From contig NZ_CP077093.1 of NCBI RefSeq assembly GCF_014268755.2, positions 1,104,001 through 1,168,000 on the forward strand: a stretch of DNA of 64,000 nt, written 5' to 3'. Position numbers and translations under genes: made by a program. This DNA comes from Pseudomonas vanderleydeniana. Its GTDB lineage: Bacteria; Pseudomonadota; Gammaproteobacteria; Pseudomonadales; Pseudomonadaceae. The notes beneath the pieces were generated by a model. It did not search any database and was not told where the DNA came from. It saw only the letters and a program-made list of their open reading frames with translations. Each line of letters begins with the position of its first letter. Positions within the stretch are counted from its first letter, which is position 1. This document shows, one piece after another, positions 56,213 to 64,000 of this stretch.

Positions 56213-56470
56213 ATGGCACACAAAAAAGCTGGTGGTAGTACCCGTAACGGTCGCGACTCAGAAGCCAAACGACTTGGCGTGAAGATGTACGGCGGCCAGG
56301 CTATCAAAGCGGGCAACATCATCGTGCGTCAGCGCGGCACCCAATTCCACGCCGGTTACGGTGTTGGCATGGGCAAGGATCACACCCTGTTCGCTAAAGT
56401 CGAAGGCGTGATCAAGTTCGAAGTAAAAGGCGCCTTCGGTCGTCGTTACGTGAGCGTCGTCGCAGCTTAA
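56213..56470 (+). CDS. rpmA: 50S ribosomal protein L27
   Basis: Ribosomal protein of 85 residues near the peptidyl-transfer centre. [19 protein letters not shown] and the [15 protein letters not shown] core are conserved. 33 bp after rplU. Confidence 0.98.
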   Translation: MAHKKAGGSTRNGRDSEAKRLGVKMYGGQAIKAGNIIVRQRGTQFHAGYGVGMGKDHTLFAKVEGVIKFEVKGAFGRRYVSVVAA

Positions 56471-56487
56471 TCGCGGCAATGCTGGAG

Positions 56488-56513
56488 AAGCCCTGTCTTG
56501 CGACGGGGCTTTT
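56488..56513 (+). terminator. Terminator-like hairpin after rpmA
   Basis: Stem AAGCCCTGTC / GACGGGGCTT (56488-56497 and 56502-56511; one U-G pair), loop TTGC, followed by Ts (TTTTTCGTTT). It may reduce read-through into obgE, 187 bp after rpmA. Confidence 0.8.
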
Positions 56514-56621
56514 TCGTTTGTGGGGTGAGTCTCTTGCAAAGCTGTTCGTGTGGGCCGTGCGCTGGTTTCGCGGGTGGATAGGTGGCGCTACGCTCATCTT
56601 TGCAAGAGTCTTATGTCTTGA

Positions 56622-57881
<1,260 letters not shown>

Positions 57882-57898
57882 TTCATTCGGTAAACTAG

Positions 57899-57924
57899 AA
57901 CGCCGCTCCCTGAGCGGCGTTTTG
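57899..57924 (+). terminator. Hairpin between obgE and proB
   Basis: Stem AACGCCGCT / AGCGGCGTT (57899-57907 and 57913-57921) followed by TTT only, 18 bp after obgE. A weak intrinsic terminator. Confidence 0.65.
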
Positions 57925-58001
57925 GTATCCGTAATACGTAAATCACATAATCGCGTGGGTGGCGCCGGGTGGCGCTGCTCGCTGGCAAGGGTTGGAAGAT
58001 C

Positions 58002-59120
58002 ATGCGGAGCAAGGTGACAGGTGCGCAGCGTTGGGTCGTGAAGATCGGCAGCGCACTGCTGACGGCGGACGGCAAGGGCCTGGATCGCACGGCAATGGGT
58101 GTCTGGGTTGAGCAGATGGTGGCTTTGCACGAGGCTGGCGTGGAGCTGGTGCTGGTGTCGTCCGGCGCGGTGGCGGCGGGCATGAGCCGGCTTGGCTGGA
58201 CGGCCCGACCGAGTGCCATGCATGAGTTGCAGGCGGCAGCGGCGATCGGCCAGATGGGGCTGGTTCAGGCCTGGGAGTCGAGCTTTGCCGAGCATGGTCG
58301 CCATACCGCGCAGATCTTGCTGACCCACGACGACCTGTCCGACCGCAAGCGTTACCTGAACGCGCGTAGCACCTTGCGTACGCTGGTCGAGCTCAAGGTC
58401 ATTCCGGTGATCAACGAGAACGACACCGTGGTGACTGACGAGATCCGTTTTGGTGACAACGACACCCTGGCGGCGCTGGTGGCCAACCTGGTGGAGGCCG
58501 ACTTGCTGGTGATTCTGACGGATCGCGACGGCATGTTCGATGCCGACCCGCGCAACAATCCCGATGCCCAGTTGATCTATGAGGCGCGTGCCGATGATCC
58601 GGCGCTGGATGCGGTGGCGGGCGGTACCGGGGGTGCGCTGGGGCGTGGTGGCATGCAGACCAAGCTGCGTGCGGCGCGGCTGGCGGCGCGTTCCGGGGCG
58701 CACACGATCATCGTGGGCGGGCGGTTGGAACGGGTGCTCGATCGCCTCAAGGCGGGCGAGCGCATCGGTACCTTGTTGTCGCCGGAGCGCGGCATGCTGG
58801 CGGCGCGCAAGCAGTGGTTGGCGGGGCACCTGCAGACCCGTGGCACCCTGGTGCTCGACGAGGGTGCGGTGAATGCGCTGGCGCGAGATCACAAGAGCCT
58901 GCTGCCGGTCGGCGTCAAGCTGGTCCAGGGTAGCTTCCGACGCGGCGAGATGGTGGTGTGCGTGGCGCCGGATGGCCGTGAGGTCGCTCGCGGGCTGGCC
59001 AACTACAGTGCGCTCGAGGCGCAGAAGATCATTGGTCAGTCATCGGATGCCATTGTCGGCCTGCTGGGCTACATGGCGGAGCCGGAGCTGGTTCATCGCG
59101 ACAATCTTATTCTGGTGTGA
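58002..59120 (+). CDS. proB: Glutamate 5-kinase ProB
   Basis: First enzyme of proline synthesis: phosphorylates glutamate. 372 residues, with an N-terminal amino-acid kinase domain ([68 protein letters not shown] region) and a C-terminal PUA domain ([18 protein letters not shown]). ATG 58002 gives the family start [14 protein letters not shown]. Confidence 0.97.
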   Translation: MRSKVTGAQRWVVKIGSALLTADGKGLDRTAMGVWVEQMVALHEAGVELVLVSSGAVAAGMSRLGWTARPSAMHELQAAAAIGQMGLVQAWESSFAEHGRHTAQILLTHDDLSDRKRYLNARSTLRTLVELKVIPVINENDTVVTDEIRFGDNDTLAALVANLVEADLLVILTDRDGMFDADPRNNPDAQLIYEARADDPALDAVAGGTGGALGRGGMQTKLRAARLAARSGAHTIIVGGRLERVLDRLKAGERIGTLLSPERGMLAARKQWLAGHLQTRGTLVLDEGAVNALARDHKSLLPVGVKLVQGSFRRGEMVVCVAPDGREVARGLANYSALEAQKIIGQSSDAIVGLLGYMAEPELVHRDNLILV

Positions 59121-59140
59121 TGGAGTCAAGGGAGATGGCC

Positions 59141-59602
59141 ATGGGTTTGGCGAAGGGGTTGTTCGGCTTGCTGCTGGCGTTGCCGCTGCTGGCGTCGGCC
59201 GAGGAAATCGGTCAGGTGTCGACGGTGTTCAAGTTCGTCGGGCCGAATGACCGGATCGTGGTCGAGGCGTTCGATGATCCGAAGGTCGAGGGTGTGACCT
59301 GTTATCTGTCACGGGCCAAGACCGGTGGCCTGAAGGGTGGCCTGGGCTTGGCGGAGGATCGTGCCGAGGCCTCGATCGCCTGTCGCCAGGTCGGGCCGAT
59401 CCGCTTCAGTGGTGAGCTCAAGGATGGTGAGGAGGTTTTCAAGGAGCGCACCTCGCTGGTATTCAAGACCATGCAGGTGGTGCGGTTCCTCGACAAGAAG
59501 CGCAATACCCTGGTGTACCTGGTCTACAGCGATCGCTTGATCGAGGGTAGTCCGCAGAATGCGGTGACCGCGATCCCTATCCTGCCTTGGCCGAACCGGT
59601 AG
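59141..59602 (+). CDS. creA: CreA-family periplasmic protein
   Basis: A 153-residue protein with signal peptide ([15 protein letters not shown]) and the CreA domain ([41 protein letters not shown] core). Cys pair in VTCYL and SIACRQ. Function of CreA is not established. ATG 59141 chosen because GGGAG at 59130-59134 is spaced correctly; ATG 59120 or 59135 are possible. Begins 20 bp after proB and is likely co-transcribed. Confidence 0.9.
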   Translation: MGLAKGLFGLLLALPLLASAEEIGQVSTVFKFVGPNDRIVVEAFDDPKVEGVTCYLSRAKTGGLKGGLGLAEDRAEASIACRQVGPIRFSGELKDGEEVFKERTSLVFKTMQVVRFLDKKRNTLVYLVYSDRLIEGSPQNAVTAIPILPWPNR

Positions 59603-59607
59603 GATTC

Positions 59608-59639
59608 AAGGCGGCGCGCATTCAGGTGTGCGCCGCCTT
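59608..59639 (+). terminator. Hairpin terminator after creA
   Basis: Stem AAGGCGGCGCGCA / TGTGCGCCGCCTT (59608-59620, 59627-59639; one G-U pair), loop TTCAGG, 5 bp after the stop. The following sequence has few Ts. Confidence 0.75.
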
Positions 59640-59720
59640 CTTGTGGGGCGTGGCTTGCCCGCGAAGCTTTAGCGATCCGAAGGTTTCATTCGTGGGGTGG
59701 GGGCGGAATCGCAGGCAATA

Positions 59721-59748
59721 AAAAACCGACCCTTGGGTCGGTTTTTTT
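59721..59748. terminator. Terminator of rpsT, bidirectional
   Basis: AAAAAACCGACC...GGTCGGTTTTTT with a CTTG loop: A-run on one side, T-run on the other. Ends the leftward rpsT transcript, and could stop read-through from creA. Confidence 0.93.
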
Positions 59749-59762
59749 AGCAGGCTGGTCGC

Positions 59763-60035
59763 TTAGGCAGCAACAGCCAGGGCCTTGATGTGGCCATTCA
59801 GACGGCTCTTATGACGAGCGGCCTTGTTCTTGTGGATGATGCCCTTGTCGGCCATGCGGTCGATAACAGGCACTGCCAGAACGTAGGCGGCTTGTGCTTT
59901 GGCTGCGTCTTTTGCGTCGATGGCTTTCACTACGTTCTTGATGTAGGTACGAACCATGGAACGCAGGCTGGCGTTGTGGCTGCGACGCTTCTCAGCCTGT
60001 TTAGCACGTTTTTTGGCGGAAGGTGAGTTGGCCAC
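59763..60035 (-). CDS. rpsT: 30S ribosomal protein S20
   Basis: Helical ribosomal protein of 90 residues ([36 protein letters not shown]). It starts with GTG 60035 behind AGGAG; rpsT is known for non-ATG starts used in its autoregulation in E. coli (there UUG). Standing alone, divergent from murJ. Confidence 0.97.
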   Translation of the reverse strand: MANSPSAKKRAKQAEKRRSHNASLRSMVRTYIKNVVKAIDAKDAAKAQAAYVLAVPVIDRMADKGIIHKNKAARHKSRLNGHIKALAVAA

Positions 60036-60286
60036 CGTCGAGCTCCTCGAAAGACTTTTTAGGGAATAGCAAACAAAATAGGCCGCGAATCATGCCGATG
60101 AGTTGAAGTCTTGTCAAGGGCGAACGACGCGCTCCGCTGAGTGGTAGATGCGGAGCGCCGGATGTTTCTTTCCAGCGTACGACCTGTAAACTCGCGAGCT
60201 TTGGCTCTGTGCTGTTGCGGCGCGGAGTATCGCACAGCCGGGCGCCAGATGCGCCTGCTTCTTTATCCAGGGCGCATAATTTTTCA

Positions 60287-61825
60287 ATGAATCTGCTCAA
60301 GTCGTTGGCTGCCGTCAGTTCCATCACGATGCTTTCCCGGGTGCTCGGCTTCGTCCGTGACACCATTCTCGCCCGTGCCTTTGGTGCCGGGATGGCGACC
60401 GATGCCTTCTTCATCGCCTTCAAGCTGCCCAACCTGCTGCGGCGGATCTTCGCCGAGGGGGCCTTTTCCCAGGCGTTCGTGCCGATCCTGGCCGAGTACA
60501 AGAGCCAGCAGGGCGAGGAGGCGACCCGCACCTTCATCGCCTATGTCAGTGGCCTGCTGACCCTGGTGCTGGCCCTGGTGACCGTGCTCGGGATGCTCGC
60601 CGCGCCCTGGGTGATCTGGGCGACCGCGCCGGGCTTCGCCGACACGCCGGAGAAGTTCAAGCTGACGTCCGACCTGCTGCGGGTGACCTTTCCTTATATA
60701 TTGCTGATCTCGCTGTCGTCCCTGGCCGGGGCCATCCTGAACACCTGGAACCGTTTCTCGGTGCCGGCGTTCGTGCCGACCCTGCTGAACGTCAGCATGA
60801 TCATCTTCGCCCTGTTCCTGACGCCGTACTTCGATCCGCCGGTGATGGCGCTCGGCTGGGCGGTGCTGGCCGGCGGTCTTGCGCAATTGCTCTACCAACT
60901 GCCGCACCTGAAGAAAATCGGCATGCTGGTGCTGCCGCGGGTCAATCTGCGTGACAGTGGCGTGTGGCGGGTGATGAAGCAGATGCTGCCGGCGATTCTC
61001 GGAGTGTCGGTCAGCCAGATCTCGCTGATCATCAACACGATCTTCGCCTCGTTCCTGGTGGCGGGGTCGGTGTCGTGGATGTATTACGCCGATCGCCTGA
61101 TGGAACTGCCGTCCGGCGTGCTCGGGGTGGCGCTCGGCACGATCCTGCTGCCGATCCTGTCCAAGACCTACGCCAACAAGGACCGTCACGAGTATTCGCG
61201 GATTCTCGACTGGGGCCTGCGCCTGTGCTTCGTGCTGGTGCTGCCGTGCTCCCTGGCGCTGGCGATCCTCTCCGAGCCGCTGACGGTCTCGCTGTTCCAG
61301 TACGGCCAATTCAGTGCCTTCGATGCGTCCATGACCCAGCGTGCGTTGATCGCCTATTCGGTCGGCCTGCTGGGGATCATCATGATCAAGGTGCTGGCGC
61401 CGGGCTTTTATGCACAGCAGAACATTCGCACGCCGGTGAAAATCGCGATTTTCACCCTGACGGTCACCCAGTTGCTCAACCTGGCCCTGGTCGGGCCGCT
61501 GGCCCATGCCGGCCTGGCCCTGGCCATCAGTGGGGGCGCCTGCCTCAATGCCGGCCTGCTGTTCTGGCAGTTGCGCCGGCAGAAACTGTTCGTCGCCCAG
61601 GCGGGCTGGGGCCTGTACCTGCTGAAGCTGGTGGTGGCCGTGAGCGTGATGTCGGCCGTGCTGCTGGGGCTGATGCACGTGATGCCGGCCTGGGACCAGG
61701 GGCATATGCTCGAGCGCTTCGTGCGCCTGGGTGCCCTGGTGGTGGCCGGTGTGGTGGCCTACTTCGGCATGTTGCTGCTGATGGGCTTGCGCCTGCGGCA
61801 CTTCAACCGCAAGTCGCTGATGTAA
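60287..61825 (+). CDS. murJ: Lipid II flippase MurJ
   Basis: Fourteen-helix MOP-superfamily protein of 512 residues that moves lipid II across the inner membrane. Motifs: [57 protein letters not shown] and [17 protein letters not shown] 60287 gives the usual start [12 protein letters not shown]. Next to ribF and ileS, as in other pseudomonads. Confidence 0.97.
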   Translation: MNLLKSLAAVSSITMLSRVLGFVRDTILARAFGAGMATDAFFIAFKLPNLLRRIFAEGAFSQAFVPILAEYKSQQGEEATRTFIAYVSGLLTLVLALVTVLGMLAAPWVIWATAPGFADTPEKFKLTSDLLRVTFPYILLISLSSLAGAILNTWNRFSVPAFVPTLLNVSMIIFALFLTPYFDPPVMALGWAVLAGGLAQLLYQLPHLKKIGMLVLPRVNLRDSGVWRVMKQMLPAILGVSVSQISLIINTIFASFLVAGSVSWMYYADRLMELPSGVLGVALGTILLPILSKTYANKDRHEYSRILDWGLRLCFVLVLPCSLALAILSEPLTVSLFQYGQFSAFDASMTQRALIAYSVGLLGIIMIKVLAPGFYAQQNIRTPVKIAIFTLTVTQLLNLALVGPLAHAGLALAISGGACLNAGLLFWQLRRQKLFVAQAGWGLYLLKLVVAVSVMSAVLLGLMHVMPAWDQGHMLERFVRLGALVVAGVVAYFGMLLLMGLRLRHFNRKSLM

Positions 61826-61878
61826 CGGGCGCAACGGATGTCGACGCATGACGGGTACTAAGCGCCGTCGGGTATGGT

Positions 61879-61884
61879 TATAAT
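61879..61884 (+). promoter_or_regulatory. -10 element (TATAAT) of ribF-ileS
   Basis: A consensus TATAAT lies 34 bp before ATG 61913. No convincing -35 at the expected distance. Confidence 0.45.
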
Positions 61885-61912
61885 CGACCACTTTATGAGC
61901 AAGAAGCGCGTT

Positions 61913-62863
61913 ATGCAGCTGGTTCGAGGCCTCCACAACCTGCGTCCCCGGCACCGGGGCTGTGTCGCCACCATTGGCAACTTTGACGGTGTTCATCGTG
62001 GTCACCAGGCTATCCTGGCCCGGCTGCGCGAGCGTGCGCGAGAGCTGGGTGTGCCCAGCTGCGTGGTGATTTTCGAACCGCAGCCGCGCGAGTTCTTTGC
62101 CCCGGATACCGCTCCGGCGCGCCTGGCCCGCTTGCGCGACAAGCTGCAGCTGCTGGCTGGCGAAGGCGTCGACCGGGTGTTGTGCCTGGCATTCAACCAG
62201 CGCCTGAGCAAGCTCAGCGCCACCGAATTCGTCGACACCATCCTGGTCGACGGCCTGGGCGTGCAGCACCTGGAGGTCGGTGATGACTTCCGCTTCGGCT
62301 GCGACCGCGCCGGCGATTTCGATTTCCTGCTGCAGGCCGGCAAGGCCAGTGGCTTTACCGTCGAGGCGGCACAAACGGTCGAACTCGATGGCCTGCGGGT
62401 CAGCAGTACCCAGGTGCGTAATGCCCTGGCGGCGGCTGATTTCCCCCTGGCCGAGCGCCTGCTCGGTCGTCCGTTCCGGATTGCCGGGCGGGTGCTGCAT
62501 GGACAGAAGCTGGCGCGTCAACTGGGCACGCCAACGGCCAACGTGCAGCTCAAGCGTCGTCGTGTGCCATTGACCGGGGTCTACCTGGCCAGTGTCGAGA
62601 TCGACGGCCAGCCGTGGCCAGGCGTCGCCAATATTGGCGTTCGGCCAACGGTAGCAGGTGATGGCAGTGCCCACCTGGAAGTGCATCTGCTGGATTTTGC
62701 CGGAGATCTGTATAACCGGCGTTTGACGGTGGTTTTCCACCACAAGCTGCGCGATGAGCAGCGATTCGCCTCCCTGGAGGCGCTCAAGACGGCGATCAAT
62801 GCGGACGTCGCCGCCGCCCGTGCCCATTGGCAGGGTTCACCGCTTACAAAGAGCCTGAAATGA
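61913..62863 (+). CDS. ribF: Bifunctional riboflavin kinase/FAD synthetase RibF
   Basis: A 316-residue enzyme converting riboflavin to FMN and then FAD. The N-terminal adenylyltransferase domain has [13 protein letters not shown] and SSTQVRNAL; the C-terminal kinase domain has [15 protein letters not shown] and [14 protein letters not shown] 61913 gives the family start [20 protein letters not shown] overlap with ileS. Confidence 0.96.
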   Translation: MQLVRGLHNLRPRHRGCVATIGNFDGVHRGHQAILARLRERARELGVPSCVVIFEPQPREFFAPDTAPARLARLRDKLQLLAGEGVDRVLCLAFNQRLSKLSATEFVDTILVDGLGVQHLEVGDDFRFGCDRAGDFDFLLQAGKASGFTVEAAQTVELDGLRVSSTQVRNALAAADFPLAERLLGRPFRIAGRVLHGQKLARQLGTPTANVQLKRRRVPLTGVYLASVEIDGQPWPGVANIGVRPTVAGDGSAHLEVHLLDFAGDLYNRRLTVVFHHKLRDEQRFASLEALKTAINADVAAARAHWQGSPLTKSLK

Positions 62864-64000
62864 CCGACTACAAAGCCACGCTTAACCTCCCGGACACCGC
62901 CTTCCCGATGAAGGCCGGCCTGCCACAGCGCGAACCGCAGATTCTGCAGCGCTGGGACAGCATTGGCCTGTACGGGAAGTTGCGCGAGATTGGCAAGGAT
63001 CGTCCGAAGTTCATCCTTCACGACGGTCCTCCCTACGCCAACGGCACGATTCACATCGGTCATGCGCTGAACAAGATTCTCAAGGACATGATCGTCCGCT
63101 CCAAGACCCTGGCCGGCTTCGATGCCCCCTATGTGCCGGGCTGGGACTGCCATGGCCTGCCGATCGAGCACAAGGTCGAAGTGACCCACGGCAAGAACCT
63201 CGGCGCCGACAAGACCCGCGAACTGTGCCGCGCCTATGCCGCCGAGCAGGTCGAGGGGCAGAAGGCCGAGTTCATCCGCCTGGGCGTGCTGGGCGACTTC
63301 GCCAACCCCTACAAGACCATGGACTTCAAGAACGAGGCCGGTGAAATCCGCGCCCTGGCCGAAATCGTCAAGGGCGGTTTCGTGTTCAAGGGCCTGAAGC
63401 CGGTGAACTGGTGCTTCGATTGTGGTTCGGCCCTGGCCGAAGCCGAGGTCGAATACCAGGACAAGAAGTCCCAGACCATCGACGTGGCCTTCCCGATCGC
63501 CGACCAGGACAAGCTGGCCGCCGCGTTCGGCCTGCCGTCGCTGGGCAAGCCGGCCGCGATCGTGATCTGGACCACCACCCCATGGACCATTCCGGCCAAC
63601 CAGGCGCTGAACGTCCATCCGGAGTTCAACTACGCGCTGGTGGATGTGGGCGAGCGCCTGCTGATTCTGGCCGAGGAGCTCGTCGAATCCTGCCTGGCGC
63701 GCTACAAGCTGGAAGGTTCGGTGGTGGCCGTTGCCAAGGGCCAGGCCCTGGAACTGATCAACTTCCGCCATCCGTTCTACGATCGTCTTTCTCCGCTGTA
63801 CCTGGCCGAGTACGTCGAACTCGGTGCCGGTACCGGTGTGGTCCACTCCGCACCCGCCTATGGCGAGGACGACTTCAAGAGCTGCAAGCACTACGGCATG
63901 AGCAATGACGACATCCTCACGCCGGTGCAGAGCAACGGCGTGTATGTCGACTCCCTGGAGTTCTTCGGCGGTCAGTTCATCTTCAAGGCCAACCCGGCGA
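62860..64000 (+). CDS. ileS: Isoleucyl-tRNA synthetase IleS (3' partial)
   Basis: Class I aminoacyl-tRNA synthetase charging tRNA-Ile. The first 380 codons are present (of about 940) and the frame stays open to the edge. The HIGH signature is in [15 protein letters not shown], followed by [11 protein letters not shown] and [17 protein letters not shown]. Starts in an ATGA overlap with ribF. The KMSKS loop lies outside the window. Confidence 0.97.
   Translation, partial: MTDYKATLNLPDTAFPMKAGLPQREPQILQRWDSIGLYGKLREIGKDRPKFILHDGPPYANGTIHIGHALNKILKDMIVRSKTLAGFDAPYVPGWDCHGLPIEHKVEVTHGKNLGADKTRELCRAYAAEQVEGQKAEFIRLGVLGDFANPYKTMDFKNEAGEIRALAEIVKGGFVFKGLKPVNWCFDCGSALAEAEVEYQDKKSQTIDVAFPIADQDKLAAAFGLPSLGKPAAIVIWTTTPWTIPANQALNVHPEFNYALVDVGERLLILAEELVESCLARYKLEGSVVAVAKGQALELINFRHPFYDRLSPLYLAEYVELGAGTGVVHSAPAYGEDDFKSCKHYGMSNDDILTPVQSNGVYVDSLEFFGGQFIFKANPA

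Noticed and set aside
60284..62827. Long minus-strand open frame across murJ and ribF
   Set aside because: His/Gln/Arg-rich translation with no domain, fully overlapping two well-identified genes.

Overview
The window is a high-GC, densely packed chromosomal segment of a Pseudomonas, most likely from the P. fluorescens group. The evidence is the protein families (HasRADEF, CioAB, KatB/AnkB, MorA, MapZ-like PilZ, CstA/YbdD), the Pseudomonas-type extragenic palindromes (TGTGGGAGC..., GATCGTTCCC...) and, from memory, gene order matching parts of P. aeruginosa PAO1 from about PA4560 (ileS) to PA4615 (ferredoxin reductase). No rRNA, tRNA, CRISPR array, prophage or transposase gene was seen.

Layout. 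1-7.6 kb: heme acquisition locus, with the hasR receptor (5' end cut off), hasA hemophore and the type I secretion genes hasD-hasE-hasF; the three secretion genes overlap by ATGA junctions. 7.9-10.9 kb: a GntR regulator, an MFS symporter and a metal-dependent amidohydrolase/lactonase, which look like a small catabolic cassette for an unknown organic acid. 10.9-13.3 kb: trmA and an AzgA-type purine permease. 13.5-15.3 kb: a small secreted protein and an EntS-like MFS exporter. 15.6-18.3 kb: cyanide-insensitive bd-type oxidase cioAB plus a 55-residue DUF2474 protein, with an ANR/FNR box upstream. 18.4-22 kb: rlmG, an orphan LuxR regulator beside an AT-rich patch, a ferredoxin-NADP reductase and mscL. 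22.3-30.6 kb: katB-ankB, radA, a secreted hypothetical, a MapZ-like PilZ protein, cstA-ybdD and a CobW-type GTPase. 30.6-33.5 kb: two FCD-type GntR regulators with a DctA-like symporter, apparently inserted between conserved blocks. 33.8-42.7 kb: glyA, morA, ettA, gdhA. 42.7-53.7 kb: a Gre-like factor, several envelope proteins (including a DUF4105 protein with a possible Cys/His active site and a probable barrel C-terminus), a Lon-like protease with altered Walker motifs, a UPF0114 protein, fklB, and an 85-residue protein behind a clear Fur box. 53.8-64 kb: a PhnA/YjdM-like protein, then core genes ispB, rplU-rpmA-obgE-proB-creA, rpsT, murJ, ribF and the 5' part of ileS.

Several genes concern iron, oxygen and oxidative stress: heme capture, a Fur-box gene, an ANR-box oxidase, and a periplasmic catalase with its ankyrin partner. 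Most of the window is conserved Pseudomonas backbone. I did not find a convincing undescribed multi-gene defence or biosynthetic system. The best leads are the DUF4105 protein, the Lon-like protease with altered ATPase motifs, the LuxR solo beside AT-rich DNA, the DctA/GntR module with three operator-like sites, the GntR-MFS-amidohydrolase cassette and the Fur-box gene.
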